Shown here in pieces: positions 8,147 through 17,947 of a stretch of DNA of 64,000 nucleotides. Source of the stretch: an uncultured Actinomycetes bacterium (GTDB lineage Bacteria > Actinomycetota > Actinomycetes > Mycobacteriales > Mycobacteriaceae); assembly GCA_903884065.1 (NCBI GenBank), contig CAISDL010000059.1:62001-126000 (forward strand), read 5' to 3'. Both the position numbers and the translations under genes were made by a program. The notes below the pieces were generated by a model. It had not been told where the DNA came from, made no database searches, and saw only the letters and a list, made by a program, of their open reading frames with translations. Position 1 is the stretch's first letter, and each line of letters begins with the position of its first letter.

Positions 8147-8284
8147 ATGACGTACGTGTGGAAATCAATGGAGTTGGCCGCAATTGGGGCGCTGAGCGTG
8201 TGGGGAACGCACCGCGCCGTCGTGTGGTTGCACGAATCCCCTCTCAGGGAGTGCCGCACCGGGCCGGCCGTTTGTCAGCGGTGA
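8147..8284 (+). CDS. Small ORF (45 aa) after the immunity gene
   Basis: ATG 8147 is preceded by a near-perfect AGGAGG at 8133-8138, 15 bases after the immunity gene stop. It encodes MTYVWKSMELAAIGALSVWG, then a basic/polar tail with two cysteines, ending at TGA 8284. The N-terminal 20 residues could be a short membrane helix. I know no family. The strong ribosome-binding site in an operon position is the main support. Confidence 0.45.
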   Translation: MTYVWKSMELAAIGALSVWGTHRAVVWLHESPLRECRTGPAVCQR

Positions 8285-8316
8285 CGGCCTGTGAGCCGAG
8301 TGTTCACACGCGGTCA

Positions 8317-8997
8317 TCAGTCGCGACACTCGGTTGATCCGCACGATGTTTCGATCAGAGGCGTTGGGCCGCAGCAGTTGCGGCCCTTCCACGCTTCGAG
8401 TCCTTCGCGGACGGCCACGGCGGCGATGACCAGACCGGCGATCGGGTCGGCCCAGGACCAGCCGAAGAGGCTGTTGAGGCAAAGTCCGACGAGCAGGACC
8501 GCGGACAGGTAGGCGCACAGCAGGGTTTGTTGGGAATCGGCGACCGCCGAGCGTGATCCGAGTTCGCGGCCGGTCCGTCGTTGGGCCCAGGACAGCAGTG
8601 GCATCACCAGCAGGCTGACCGCGGCCAGCACGATGCCGACGATCGAGGGGCGGGGTTCGGCGTCACCGAACAGGGCCCGCGCCGATTCGACGGTGACGTA
8701 GGCGGCCAGGGCGAAGAACGACAGCGCGATGATCCGCAGGGCCGCTTTCTCCCGAGCCTCGTGGTCGGGCTTGGCGAACTGCCAAGCAACGGCCGCAGCC
8801 GAGGACACCTCGATCGCCGAGTCCAAGCCGAACCCGATCAGCGCGGTCGAGGACGCCTGCGCCCCTGCGGTGAGCGCGACGGCGGCCTCGATCACGTTAT
8901 AGCCGATGGTCGCGGCCACCAGCAGTCGGATCCGGCGCGTCAGGACCTGTCGCCGACCGGCGTCGGCCGCGACGGCGGTGGGGTGGTCAACGCTCAT
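8317..8997 (-). CDS. CDF-like cation transporter with Cys-rich tail
   Basis: A 226-residue membrane protein of the cation diffusion facilitator / TMEM163-like group. GFGLDSAIEVSSAAAVAWQF carries the helix 2 Asp site, and a paired site in helix 5 is SRSAVADSQQTLLCAYLSA. About six hydrophobic helices are visible. The protein ends soon after the last helix in GRNCCGPTPLIETSCGSTEC, with five cysteines. It therefore lacks the usual cytoplasmic CDF domain and may use the tail to bind soft metals. No regulator is adjacent. Metal specificity cannot be read from the sequence. Confidence 0.8.
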   Translation of the reverse strand: MSVDHPTAVAADAGRRQVLTRRIRLLVAATIGYNVIEAAVALTAGAQASSTALIGFGLDSAIEVSSAAAVAWQFAKPDHEAREKAALRIIALSFFALAAYVTVESARALFGDAEPRPSIVGIVLAAVSLLVMPLLSWAQRRTGRELGSRSAVADSQQTLLCAYLSAVLLVGLCLNSLFGWSWADPIAGLVIAAVAVREGLEAWKGRNCCGPTPLIETSCGSTECRD

Positions 8998-9135
8998 CGG
9001 AATCCTCTGCGCAGCTGTCGATTCCGTAGAAACGGTACAGCGCCACGGCCTGTCCGCCTGCCTGCAGCGGGCAACATGATGGGTGCGCAGTTGGACGGTC
9101 CACCACGGGATGAGCGGTCGCCCCAGGTGATGGGG

Positions 9136-9534
9136 CTACTCCGATAGGGAGATCGAGAGGATGACCCGGGGTTTGCGTCCCCGCGCGGCGATCGCCTCGA
9201 TCGTGGTGATGACCCAGTAGCCCAGGCCGTACTTGCGCTGGATGACACGACGCAGCCGTTCCACGGTGGCGGGCTCGGTGATGACCTCGGCGGTGCCCGC
9301 AACCGGGGTGACGTCATCACGCACCTTGCCGAAGCGGCCGCTGGGTGCCAGCAGCACCCGGGGATCGTGGGCCACCCGCTTGACTTTCCAGGCGTCGGCG
9401 GGGGTCCAGACGAAGAGCGCGTCGCCATCGCGGCCGATCCACATCGGCGTGACGACACCCTCCCCGTTGCGCTTGAAGGTCGTCAGGGCCACGAACTGCT
9501 GCCCGGCCAGTGCGGTGAGGGACTGATCGACCAT
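9136..9534 (-). CDS. PPOX-class F420-dependent oxidoreductase-like protein
   Basis: A 132-residue protein of the split beta-barrel flavin/F420-binding family. The segments LTTFKRNGEGVVTPMWIGRD, ALFVWTPADAWKVKRVAHDP and the RKYG motif late in the chain are typical of mycobacterial PPOX-class deazaflavin enzymes such as the Rv2074/Rv1155 group. ATG 9534 is chosen because the barrel starts right after it. The longer open frame upstream runs into the tRNA-like region. The substrate is unknown. Confidence 0.85.
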   Translation of the reverse strand: MVDQSLTALAGQQFVALTTFKRNGEGVVTPMWIGRDGDALFVWTPADAWKVKRVAHDPRVLLAPSGRFGKVRDDVTPVAGTAEVITEPATVERLRRVIQRKYGLGYWVITTIEAIAARGRKPRVILSISLSE

Positions 9535-9620
9535 ACCGAGCAAGCATAGGCTGCCGCCCGCCCGGGCTGCGCGCCACCGGGCCCTGACAGAGGCTGGCCC
9601 GCCGGTCCCGCTCAGCAAAC

Positions 9621-9650
9621 AACCCGAAGTCATCTGACTTCGGGCTTTTC
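9621..9650. terminator. Strong hairpin with T-rich tail
   Basis: CCCGAAGTCA and TGACTTCGGG form a 10-bp stem (9623-9632 with 9635-9644) with a two-base loop. T-rich sequence follows on the + strand (CTTTTCTCT). On the minus strand it follows the decayed tRNA copy at 9657-9695, so it may be the original tRNA terminator, separated from the tRNA by the inserted island. Confidence 0.6.
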
Positions 9651-9656
9651 TCTGTA

Positions 9657-9695
9657 GGGCTAGGGGATTCGGACCAGTGACCCCCACACTGGCAG
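9657..9695 (-). repeat. Decayed tRNA-Ala 3' half (att-like repeat)
   Basis: On the minus strand these 39 bases match the anticodon loop, variable loop, T arm and acceptor 3' strand of the intact tRNA-Ala at 12532-12604, with about six differences including a broken T stem. It is in direct orientation with the intact tRNA. This is the pattern left by integration at a tRNA 3' end. Confidence 0.6.
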
Positions 9696-9787
9696 GAACA
9701 GGCACAACCGCTGAACAGGCAGGATACAAACAGCGGTTATGATGGTTAGTATCTATTGCGGCGACTGTTTGTAAGAAGGTTTGCATC

Positions 9788-10945
9788 ATGCTGTTCGAGT
9801 CGCCGGTCCTGGACGCTCGCGAGCATGAGGTCATCTCCGAAATCGAGGGACTTCGCCAGCGACTGCGTTCACGCCTCTACGAACCGCGTCGTTGGACGGG
9901 CTCCCTACGCCGGGTGCAGTTCGCCCGCGCAGTCCAAGGGTCCAACAGCATCGAGGGTTACGAAGCCAAACTTGACGATGCGCTCGCCATCGAGATGGGC
10001 GAAGAGGCTCTGGACGCCAGCGAAGAAACCGCTCTGGCAATCAAGGGCTATCGCGATGCAATGACCTATGTGCTCCAACTTGCGGAAGAGCCCCGGTTCC
10101 GATTCGAAGAACAACTCATCAAGAGCCTTCACTTCATGATGACGAACTACGACCTGAAGAGCCGCCCCGGCCGTTGGCGAGCGGGCCCCATCTACGTTCA
10201 GAAGGAAGAAACCGGAGAGATCGTCTACGAAGGCGTCGACGTGGATTCGGTCGATGTCCTCATGCACGAACTCGTCACCTACCTGGAAACCGATGGCGAT
10301 TTCCCGATCGTCGTCAAAGCCGCGATGGCTCACCTCAACCTCGTTCTCATCCACCCCTTCCGGGACGGAAACGGCCGGATGGCGCGTTGCCTCCAAACGC
10401 TGGTACTGGCCCGAGAAGGAATCGTTTCCCCGGTCTTCTCCAGCATCGAGGAATACCTCGGCCAGGACACGCGCTCGTACTACGACGTGCTCGCCGACGT
10501 CGGCGCCGGCTCATGGCAACCGACCAGGAGCACCCGGCCGTGGATCCGCTACGTGCTCACCGCGCACCTGCGTCAAGCGAAAACCGTCTTGCGCCGCACC
10601 AAAGAGATCGAAACCATTTACCTCGAACTCGAACGGCTCGTCGCCCGATACCGGCTTCCAGAGCGAACACTCGAAGCCCTCTTCGATGCCACATCCGGGC
10701 TCAGAGTCCGGCGGGCCGTTTACCGCGCCATCCTCAAGAATCAGAGCGATGATCCGGTCAGCGAACAGACCGCGACCCGCGATCTGCAAAGTCTCACCAA
10801 CCACGGCCTCCTCGTACCACACGGCGAACGCCGCGGGCGTTACTACACCGATGGCCCCGAACTCGCCGCTATCCGCCAGCGTGTGATCAAGAACCGCGAC
10901 CCCCGCGACGACTCCGACCCGTTCGCCATCCAAGCCTCGCTGTAG
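9788..10945 (+). CDS. Fic family AMP-transferase-like protein
   Basis: A 385-residue Fic/DOC protein. The core motif HPFRDGNGRMAR at about residues 187-198 has the catalytic His and the anion-binding loop. The N-terminal SNSIEG near residue 52 fits the inhibitory helix motif (S/T)-x3-E-(G/N), which places it in the class with an N-terminal intramolecular inhibitor. A winged-helix-like C-terminus (residues about 280-360, with TATRDLQSLTNHGLL) could bind DNA. Fic proteins usually transfer AMP to protein hydroxyls. AGAAGG lies seven bases before ATG 9788. It stands alone in the island, so no separate antitoxin is needed. Confidence 0.9.
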   Translation: MLFESPVLDAREHEVISEIEGLRQRLRSRLYEPRRWTGSLRRVQFARAVQGSNSIEGYEAKLDDALAIEMGEEALDASEETALAIKGYRDAMTYVLQLAEEPRFRFEEQLIKSLHFMMTNYDLKSRPGRWRAGPIYVQKEETGEIVYEGVDVDSVDVLMHELVTYLETDGDFPIVVKAAMAHLNLVLIHPFRDGNGRMARCLQTLVLAREGIVSPVFSSIEEYLGQDTRSYYDVLADVGAGSWQPTRSTRPWIRYVLTAHLRQAKTVLRRTKEIETIYLELERLVARYRLPERTLEALFDATSGLRVRRAVYRAILKNQSDDPVSEQTATRDLQSLTNHGLLVPHGERRGRYYTDGPELAAIRQRVIKNRDPRDDSDPFAIQASL

Positions 10946-10977
10946 TGAGTGTGTTTGGAGGCGTAACTGTCGTCGGG

Positions 10978-10998
10978 GTTGTCGTCAAAACTGTCGTC
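10978..10998 (+). repeat. 21-bp direct repeat, copy 1
   Basis: The 21 bases begin GTTGTCGTCAAAAC and end in TGTCGTC. An identical copy lies at 12469-12489, so the two bracket the ATPase gene. Confidence 0.8.
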
Positions 10999-11049
10999 GA
11001 TCTGGCGGACCCCGCCCGGGTCGGCTGTGATGAGCCCATGGGTAAACCG

Positions 11050-12312
11050 CTAGGGCCCTAATGCGGAAATCGGCACCACATGGACCCCGTCGGTTCGTTT
11101 CCCGCCGCCGCCAGTCGCTGTCACGACAGCGAGAGCGGCAGGCCTGCCATGCTTTGAGTTGTCCACATTGGCCGCGAAATTCAGGAGCCCTTTCGCAGCC
11201 GTGTCGATCACGTGTTGATCGCCCGTGAGCTTCACCTCGAATGCGGCCCAACCGTCCGGCGTATCGATGATCACGTCAACTTCCTTACGACCGTGAGACT
11301 CCCGCCAGGAGTAGACCCGTCCGCCGAGCGGTTGCGCATAGATGCGAAGGTCGCGAACCGTCATCGCTTCGAAGTGGAATCCGGCCGCCTCGAGGTCGGC
11401 AAGCAAATCCCGCGATCCAACCTTGAGCGCGGCGGTTCCCAGCGACGGGTCGACGAAGTAGCGGACCGGCGCCTCCCGAAGTTCGGTGCGCGAACGCATG
11501 TGCGGCTTCCATGCCGGCGAGTTCTCGGTGAGATTGAGACGATCCAACGCGTCGAGGTAGGAGTTCACAGTCTCTCTCGCCGGAGCGCGATGGTCATCGC
11601 CGGCAATGTCTGCGCCTAGTGCGGTGACTTTTATTGATGTCCCGACAGAACGCGCGAGTGATGAGAGCGCGCGGCGTAATCGATCGGGAGTGCGCCTGCC
11701 GACGCCGAGCTCAGGTATGTCAATGTCGACGTTCTGAGCGAGGTAATCGGCAACCCACGCGCGGGCGCTGCGCTCAGACTGATCAAGCAAGGCCGGCCAG
11801 CCGCCGATGACGATTCGCTCCATGAGGCCTGGAACCGTCATCGCGGTTCGCTTCGCCCTCTGATCTTCACCGCTGAGCAAAGCCGCCAGCGAAACCTCAC
11901 CCGTCGAATGGCCGGACTCGAATAAGCTCATCGGCCGCATCCGGAGCGTGCCAATCCGCCCAGCACCGGAGTGCAATTCGCGCTCATCTTTGGGAGTCGC
12001 CGAACCTGTAAGGATGTATAAACCCCGGCGACGCAGATCATCGACATGCCGCCGCACCTGGTCCCATACCTCGGGCGCGCGCTGCCATTCATCGAAGAGA
12101 ATTGGCGTCTCATGGGCGAACAATTCGTCGGGGTTTAGGCTCAGAAGTGAGCGCGCGTTCGGGTCTGTGTCGAAGCGAATTGAAGTCTTCGCCCGTTGAA
12201 GGGCCGTTTCCGTCTTCCCACAGCCCTTAGGACCGTCGATGAGGACGGCACCAATGGCGGTCAGCCGCTCGGCCAACTCAGAATCGACGACGCGCTCCCG
12301 ATAGTCGAACAT
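11050..12312 (-). CDS. DUF4143/AAA-family ATP-binding protein
   Basis: A 420-residue P-loop protein. Walker A is GPKGCGKT (residues about 28-35) and Walker B is PILFDEWQ (about 70-77), followed by a sensor-type LTGSATP. The C-terminal half is DUF4143-like, and EVDVIIDTPDGWAAFEVKLT resembles the D-x(n)-E-x-K core of PD-(D/E)xK nucleases. Such proteins are common on genomic islands and are often linked with toxin-antitoxin or defence loci; the true activity is unknown. It starts at ATG 12312 and is divergent from nothing nearby. It lies between two copies of a 21-base direct repeat. Confidence 0.85.
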   Translation of the reverse strand: MFDYRERVVDSELAERLTAIGAVLIDGPKGCGKTETALQRAKTSIRFDTDPNARSLLSLNPDELFAHETPILFDEWQRAPEVWDQVRRHVDDLRRRGLYILTGSATPKDERELHSGAGRIGTLRMRPMSLFESGHSTGEVSLAALLSGEDQRAKRTAMTVPGLMERIVIGGWPALLDQSERSARAWVADYLAQNVDIDIPELGVGRRTPDRLRRALSSLARSVGTSIKVTALGADIAGDDHRAPARETVNSYLDALDRLNLTENSPAWKPHMRSRTELREAPVRYFVDPSLGTAALKVGSRDLLADLEAAGFHFEAMTVRDLRIYAQPLGGRVYSWRESHGRKEVDVIIDTPDGWAAFEVKLTGDQHVIDTAAKGLLNFAANVDNSKHGRPAALAVVTATGGGGKRTDGVHVVPISALGP

Positions 12313-12468
12313 GGCAGTAGTCTACGTTTTCGACAGTTCCTACTCTTGTTTTTCGACAAGTCCTGCTCGCGCTTTTCGACAACCCGCGGCCAAGATGCCG
12401 CACTCATCGCAAGCTCGGACAGGAAGGAGGGAACCCGTAACCGCCACACGCGAAGTGTGGGGTCCCAC

Positions 12469-12489
12469 GTTGTCGTCAAAACTGTCGTC
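12469..12489 (+). repeat. 21-bp direct repeat, copy 2
   Basis: Identical to 10978-10998. It lies between the ATPase gene start and the tRNA-Ala. The stretch 12313-12531 holds no convincing gene otherwise; on the minus strand, just after the tRNA, a CGGGC/GCCCG hairpin near 12494-12511 could terminate the tRNA transcript. Confidence 0.8.
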
Positions 12490-12531
12490 AAACGGGCCTC
12501 GAAAAGCCCGCATCGTCGCCGTTTTCCCTAG

Positions 12532-12604
12532 TGGAGCTAAGGGGATTCGAACCCCTGACCCCCACACTGCCAGTGTGGTGCGCTACCAACTGCGCCATAG
12601 CCCC
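12532..12604 (-). tRNA. tRNA-Ala (anticodon GGC)
   Basis: A 73-base cloverleaf on the minus strand. The acceptor is GGGGCTA with TAGCTCC plus discriminator A. The D arm is GCGC...GCGC. The anticodon stem is CCACA/TGTGG with loop CTGGCAG, so the anticodon is GGC. The T arm is AGGGG-TTCGAAT-CCCCT. No CCA is encoded. It is the probable integration site for the island at 9657-12531. Confidence 0.95.
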
Positions 12605-12649
12605 AGGTGTGCGTGTCGAAACTACACCACCGGCGCAGCGGCCTCAAAA

Positions 12650-13872
12650 CTACGCTTTTGCCCGCCCCCGGGCGGTGGGCTCCACCGGCGACTCATCGCG
12701 AGTCTCGGGCGCCAGCATCCAGCCGGCCGCCGCCACGAGCAGGATGGCGCCACTGATGGCGAATGCCCACCCGTAGGACAGCTGCTGGGCCAACAACCCC
12801 ACGCCCAGCGATCCGACGATCGAGCCGAAATCCGACATCATCTGGAAGGTCGCGATCGCCGTCCCACCACGGGCCTTGCCGATGATGTCGGCCACCGCGG
12901 CCTGCTGCGGGGAGTTGTAGACACCCGAAGCAAGGCCGGCGATCACCGCCTCGACGAAGAACACCGGCATCGAGGAGGCCAGTCCCAGCGCCGATGTCGA
13001 GATCCCGGCCAGCGTCAGGCCCACGACCAGCAGCGGCTTGCGCCCGATGCGGTCGGACAGTCGGCCGCTGGGCATCACCGCGATCACGTTCCCGACGGCG
13101 AAGGCCGCCAGCGCCAGACCCGCGACCGACGGCGGCTGGTCCAGGGCCTCGTCGACGAACAGCGGCACCAGGGCGAATCGCAGACCGAACAGCGACCAGC
13201 CGGTGGCGAAGTTGGACAGCAGCGCTGAGCGGTACGCGCGGTGGCGCAGCGCCACCCGCACCGTCACCGTCAGTTCGTCTTTGGCGGCCGGGGCAGCCAG
13301 CGGCGAGTGTCGCAGGCTCACCAGAACGATGCTGGCCGCGATGAGCAGCAGGACGCCGTAGATGATGAAGGGCGCCCTCAACCCGAGCCCGGCGGTCAGG
13401 CTGCCCAGCACAGGTCCGACCACCGAGCCCACCAGGAAAGCGCCGGAGAACATCCCGGCCACCCGGCCGCGGGCATCCTCCGGGCTGACCCGGATCATCA
13501 GGCCCAGCGCCGAGACGAAGAACATCGTCGAGCCGATGCCGCCCAGGGCCCGGAACAGCAGCAGCTCCCAGTAGGTGTTGGCCAGCGCGCATGCCGCCGT
13601 GGACACCGCCACGATCAGCACACCGCTGACGTAGACCCGCCGCTCCCCCAGTCGCTGCACCAGCAACCCGGTCGGCGGGGCGGCGCACAGCCGCATGATC
13701 GCGAACGCGGTGATGACGAACGTCGCCGCGCTGATGCTGACCCCGAAGTGCCGGGCCAACTCCGGCAGCACCGGGGCCACCACGCCATAGCCCAGTGCGA
13801 TCACCGCGTTCGCCGCGATCAGCGACCACACCTCTCGAGGCATCTGCACCTTGGAGGTGTCGGCGACCGAAC

Positions 13873-13876
<4 letters not shown>
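12650..13876 (-). CDS. MFS transporter
   Basis: A 408-residue major facilitator protein with about 12 membrane helices. The helix 2-3 loop holds [11 protein letters not shown], and the loop of the second half holds [15 protein letters not shown], a good copy of the family signature. The fold suggests a drug/metabolite proton antiporter of the DHA1 type (PxxxSGPLxD-like motif not evident), but the substrate is unknown. Its GTG start overlaps the stop of pgm (GTGA), so it may be co-expressed with it. Confidence 0.9.
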
Positions 13877-15507
<1,631 letters not shown>

Positions 15508-15643
15508 AGGAGCAATTGTGCCGTCCGGCGAGCCATACTGATCCGGTTATCGACGACGCCGAGTATGCGCCTGTGGCGGCTTTCGAACCACCTTCCCGCC
15601 GTGAACGCACACTCGATGACGGCTCAGGCGGGAGAAATCGGCG

Positions 15644-16039
15644 GTGTTCGGTCACGACAAGAAAGAACTGGCAGCGGTGTTCGCCGGCGGCGCGGTGGGC
15701 ACCGCCGCCCGCGCGGCGGTGAACGCCCTGACCAGCCCGGGACCGAACCACTGGCCATGGGCCACGTTCACGGTCAACATCGTCGGCGCGTTCATCCTCG
15801 GTTTCGTCACCACCCGGCTACTGGAACGCCTTCCGTTGTCGGCCTACCGGCGCCCACTGCTGGGCACCGGGTTCTGCGGCGGGCTGACCACGTTCTCGAC
15901 GATGCAGGTCGAGACGCTCCAGATGATCGAGCAGCAGGAGTACGGAATGGCTGCCGCGTACAGCGTGGTCAGTGTGTCGGCCGGACTGCTGGCGGTGTAC
16001 GCCGCGACGATGCTGGTGCGGAAGGTTGTCTTGCGATGA
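15644..16039 (+). CDS. crcB: CrcB fluoride channel subunit 1
   Basis: A 131-residue four-helix membrane protein of the CrcB/Fluc family. Two-gene CrcB systems form an antiparallel heterodimeric fluoride channel. The family signature is seen in [17 protein letters not shown] and [18 protein letters not shown] 15644 follows GGGAGA. The second subunit gene follows after a duplicated 32-base linker. Confidence 0.92.
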   Translation: MFGHDKKELAAVFAGGAVGTAARAAVNALTSPGPNHWPWATFTVNIVGAFILGFVTTRLLERLPLSAYRRPLLGTGFCGGLTTFSTMQVETLQMIEQQEYGMAAAYSVVSVSAGLLAVYAATMLVRKVVLR

Positions 16040-16099
16040 GCGCTTGCGCGAAGAGGCGAGGACACCGATGAGCGCTTGCGCGAAGAGGCGAGGACACCG
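16036..16099 (+). repeat. 32-bp tandem duplication between crcB genes
   Basis: Two identical 32-base units (16036-16067 and 16068-16099), each starting ATGAGCGCTTGCGCG and ending GAGGACACCG, precede ATG 16100. Each unit includes the GAGG ribosome-binding site. The first ATGA contains the stop of crcB1, so an ancestral one-copy state would have been tightly spaced. Confidence 0.95.
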
Positions 16100-16465
16100 A
16101 TGAGCCCCGCGGTGTGGGCCGGGGTGCTGGTCATCGGCGGTCTGGGATCGGTCGCGCGGTACGTCGTCGACCGCGCCGTGGCCCGTCGCGCCGCGCGGTC
16201 GTTTCCGTTCGGCACATTGACGGTCAACATCACCGGCTCGGCACTGTTGGGCTTCATCTTCGGCCTGGCGATGAGCCCTCAGGCCTATGTGCTGGCCGGC
16301 ATCTCCTTCGCCGGGGCCTACACCACCTTCTCCACCTGGATGTTCGAGACCCAGCGGCTGACCGAAGAACGCCAGATCTGGCCCGCGGTGGCCAACGTCG
16401 TCGTCAGTGTCCTGCTCGGCCTCCCCGCCGCCGCAGCCGGGCAGGCGATCGCGGGCATGCTGTGA
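16100..16465 (+). CDS. crcB: CrcB fluoride channel subunit 2
   Basis: A 121-residue CrcB/Fluc protein with four helices. Signature segments are FGTLTVNITGSALLGFIFG and GISFAGAYTTFSTWMFE. ATG 16100 has GAGGCGAGGA just upstream, from the last copy of the tandem repeat. Its stop overlaps the DUF190 gene start (GTGA). Confidence 0.92.
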   Translation: MSPAVWAGVLVIGGLGSVARYVVDRAVARRAARSFPFGTLTVNITGSALLGFIFGLAMSPQAYVLAGISFAGAYTTFSTWMFETQRLTEERQIWPAVANVVVSVLLGLPAAAAGQAIAGML

Positions 16466-17595
16466 ATTCCGCAATCGATCCAGCTGAAGGCCCCGCCGCG
16501 CAGGACGTCTCGCTGAAGCTGACGACCTACTTCGCCGAGCGCAAGCGCGTCGGGTCACGGTTCCTGGCCGAAGCGATGCTCGACCTGTTCGCCGAGCGCC
16601 GTGTCGCCACCAGTGCCATGCTGCGGGGCATCTCCGGTTACGGCCACCGCCGGATCATCCGAACCGACGAGTCGCTGACCCTCTCCGAAGATCCGGCGGT
16701 GGCGATCGTGGCCGTCGACAATCCCGACACGATCAACGGGCTGGCCGCAGATGTGGCCGCGCTGACAACCGGCGGGCTCATCACCCTGGAGCGGGCCCGA
16801 CTGCTCGACCACCACCTGACCGGTCCGGACACCGCGGTGCCCCTTCCTGAGGGCTCGCTGGCCGGGCATGCCGTCAAGCTCACCGTTTACGTCGGCCGCA
16901 ACCGTCGTATCGATGGGGTGACGGCGTACCAGGCCGCCTGTGACCTGTTGCACCGCAACCACTTCGACGGTGCATCGGTATTCCTCGGCGTCGATGGCAC
17001 CAGCCACGGCGAGCGCCATCGCGCCCACTTCTTCGGCGGCAACGTCGATGTGCCCATGATGATCATCGCCATCGGCAGCGCCGAACAGATCCAGCGGTCG
17101 ATGGCCGGCCTGAATGCCCTGCTGGACCGGCCGCTGATGACCGTGGAGCGAGCACAGTTATGCAAGCGCGGCGGCCAACTCCTGACCCGACCGGCCGCAC
17201 TCCCCGATACCGACGATCAGGGTCGGCCGTTGTGGCAGAAGCTGATGGTCTTCACCTCCGAGGCCGACCGAAATGACCGGGTGCCGATCCACCGGGCGCT
17301 GGTTCGCCGGCTGTGGCGGTCGGGAACCGCCAGCGGCGCGACGGTGCTGCGCGGGGTGTGGGGCTTCCACGGCAACCAGGAACCGCATGGCGACAGGCTC
17401 TTTCAGCTCGGCCGGCAGGTGCCGCTGATGACGATCATCGTCGACACCCCGGCGAACATCGCGGCCAGTTTCGACATCGTCGACACACTCACCGGCGAGC
17501 ACGGCATGGTGACCTGCGAGATGGTTCCGGCGCTGTTGGCCGTCCACCGGGGCGAGCGACGCGGCGGCCTCGATCTGGCCGCCTACCGCTACTGA
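16462..17595 (+). CDS. DUF190 triple-domain protein
   Basis: A 377-residue soluble protein, orthologous in context and length to Rv3071. It contains three DUF190 repeats, at about 15-115, 130-235 and 265-370, each with the pattern AxxDLLHRNHFDGASVFLG or similar (R-G-x-x-G-x-H/F). DUF190 folds resemble PII-like/ACT trimeric proteins. Genetic linkage to crcB in many bacteria suggests a role in fluoride response, but no biochemical function is established. The GTG start overlaps crcB2. Confidence 0.88.
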   Translation: MNSAIDPAEGPAAQDVSLKLTTYFAERKRVGSRFLAEAMLDLFAERRVATSAMLRGISGYGHRRIIRTDESLTLSEDPAVAIVAVDNPDTINGLAADVAALTTGGLITLERARLLDHHLTGPDTAVPLPEGSLAGHAVKLTVYVGRNRRIDGVTAYQAACDLLHRNHFDGASVFLGVDGTSHGERHRAHFFGGNVDVPMMIIAIGSAEQIQRSMAGLNALLDRPLMTVERAQLCKRGGQLLTRPAALPDTDDQGRPLWQKLMVFTSEADRNDRVPIHRALVRRLWRSGTASGATVLRGVWGFHGNQEPHGDRLFQLGRQVPLMTIIVDTPANIAASFDIVDTLTGEHGMVTCEMVPALLAVHRGERRGGLDLAAYRY

Positions 17596-17933
17596 GCCCC
17601 GCGACTGTCGGCCAGCACGGTCAGCAGCACCACGGCGTCCTCATCGGCGTGCAGACCGTGTCGTTCGGCCGGGATCACCAGCAGGTCGCCGGGTCCGCCC
17701 TCCCAGCTCTCGTCGGCGGTGCTCACCCGGACCCGGCCCCGCACCACCTGCAGGGTGGCCTGGCCGGGACTGTTGTGTTCGCCCATGTCCGTGCCGGCGA
17801 CCAGTGCCATCAGCGTCTGGCGCAGCAGATGGTCGTGGCCGCCGTGCACGGTCAGGGCCGATCGGCCCGCACGCGCGGACCGCGCGGCCTCCAGTTGCTC
17901 GTCAGCAAGCCGCGACAACGACATCGATTCCAT
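17589..17933 (-). CDS. Cupin-domain protein
   Basis: A 114-residue single-domain cupin. Motif 1 is GTDMGEHNSPGQATLQVVRG (G-x5-H-x-H-like with one His replaced) and motif 2 is GGPGDLLVIPAERHGL. With only part of the classic metal ligands present, metal binding may be weak. It converges on the DUF190 gene with a seven-base overlap of coding ends, and lies just downstream of the membrane protein gene on the same strand. Confidence 0.8.
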   Translation of the reverse strand: MESMSLSRLADEQLEAARSARAGRSALTVHGGHDHLLRQTLMALVAGTDMGEHNSPGQATLQVVRGRVRVSTADESWEGGPGDLLVIPAERHGLHADEDAVVLLTVLADSRGAQ

Positions 17934-17947
17934 GGCACTCCTTCATG

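Larger units (their letters stand above)
9657..12531. mobile_element. Probable tRNA-Ala-integrated island (Fic + ATPase), no integrase
   Basis: The interval is bounded by the decayed tRNA-Ala copy on the left and the intact tRNA-Ala(GGC) on the right. It carries two genes without metabolic links to the neighbours, and their codon use looks more A+T-rich than the flanks (for example GAA, AAA and ATC-rich stretches in the Fic gene). No integrase is present, so it would be a decayed or non-autonomous element. A 21-base direct repeat inside it flanks the ATPase gene. Confidence 0.5.

Noticed and set aside
15508..15643. Fluoride riboswitch before crcB
   Set aside because: I looked for the conserved core (GATGG.GTTCGCC ... 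TGATGGC.CCTAC) and did not find it. The 136-base gap only has a ribosome-binding site.
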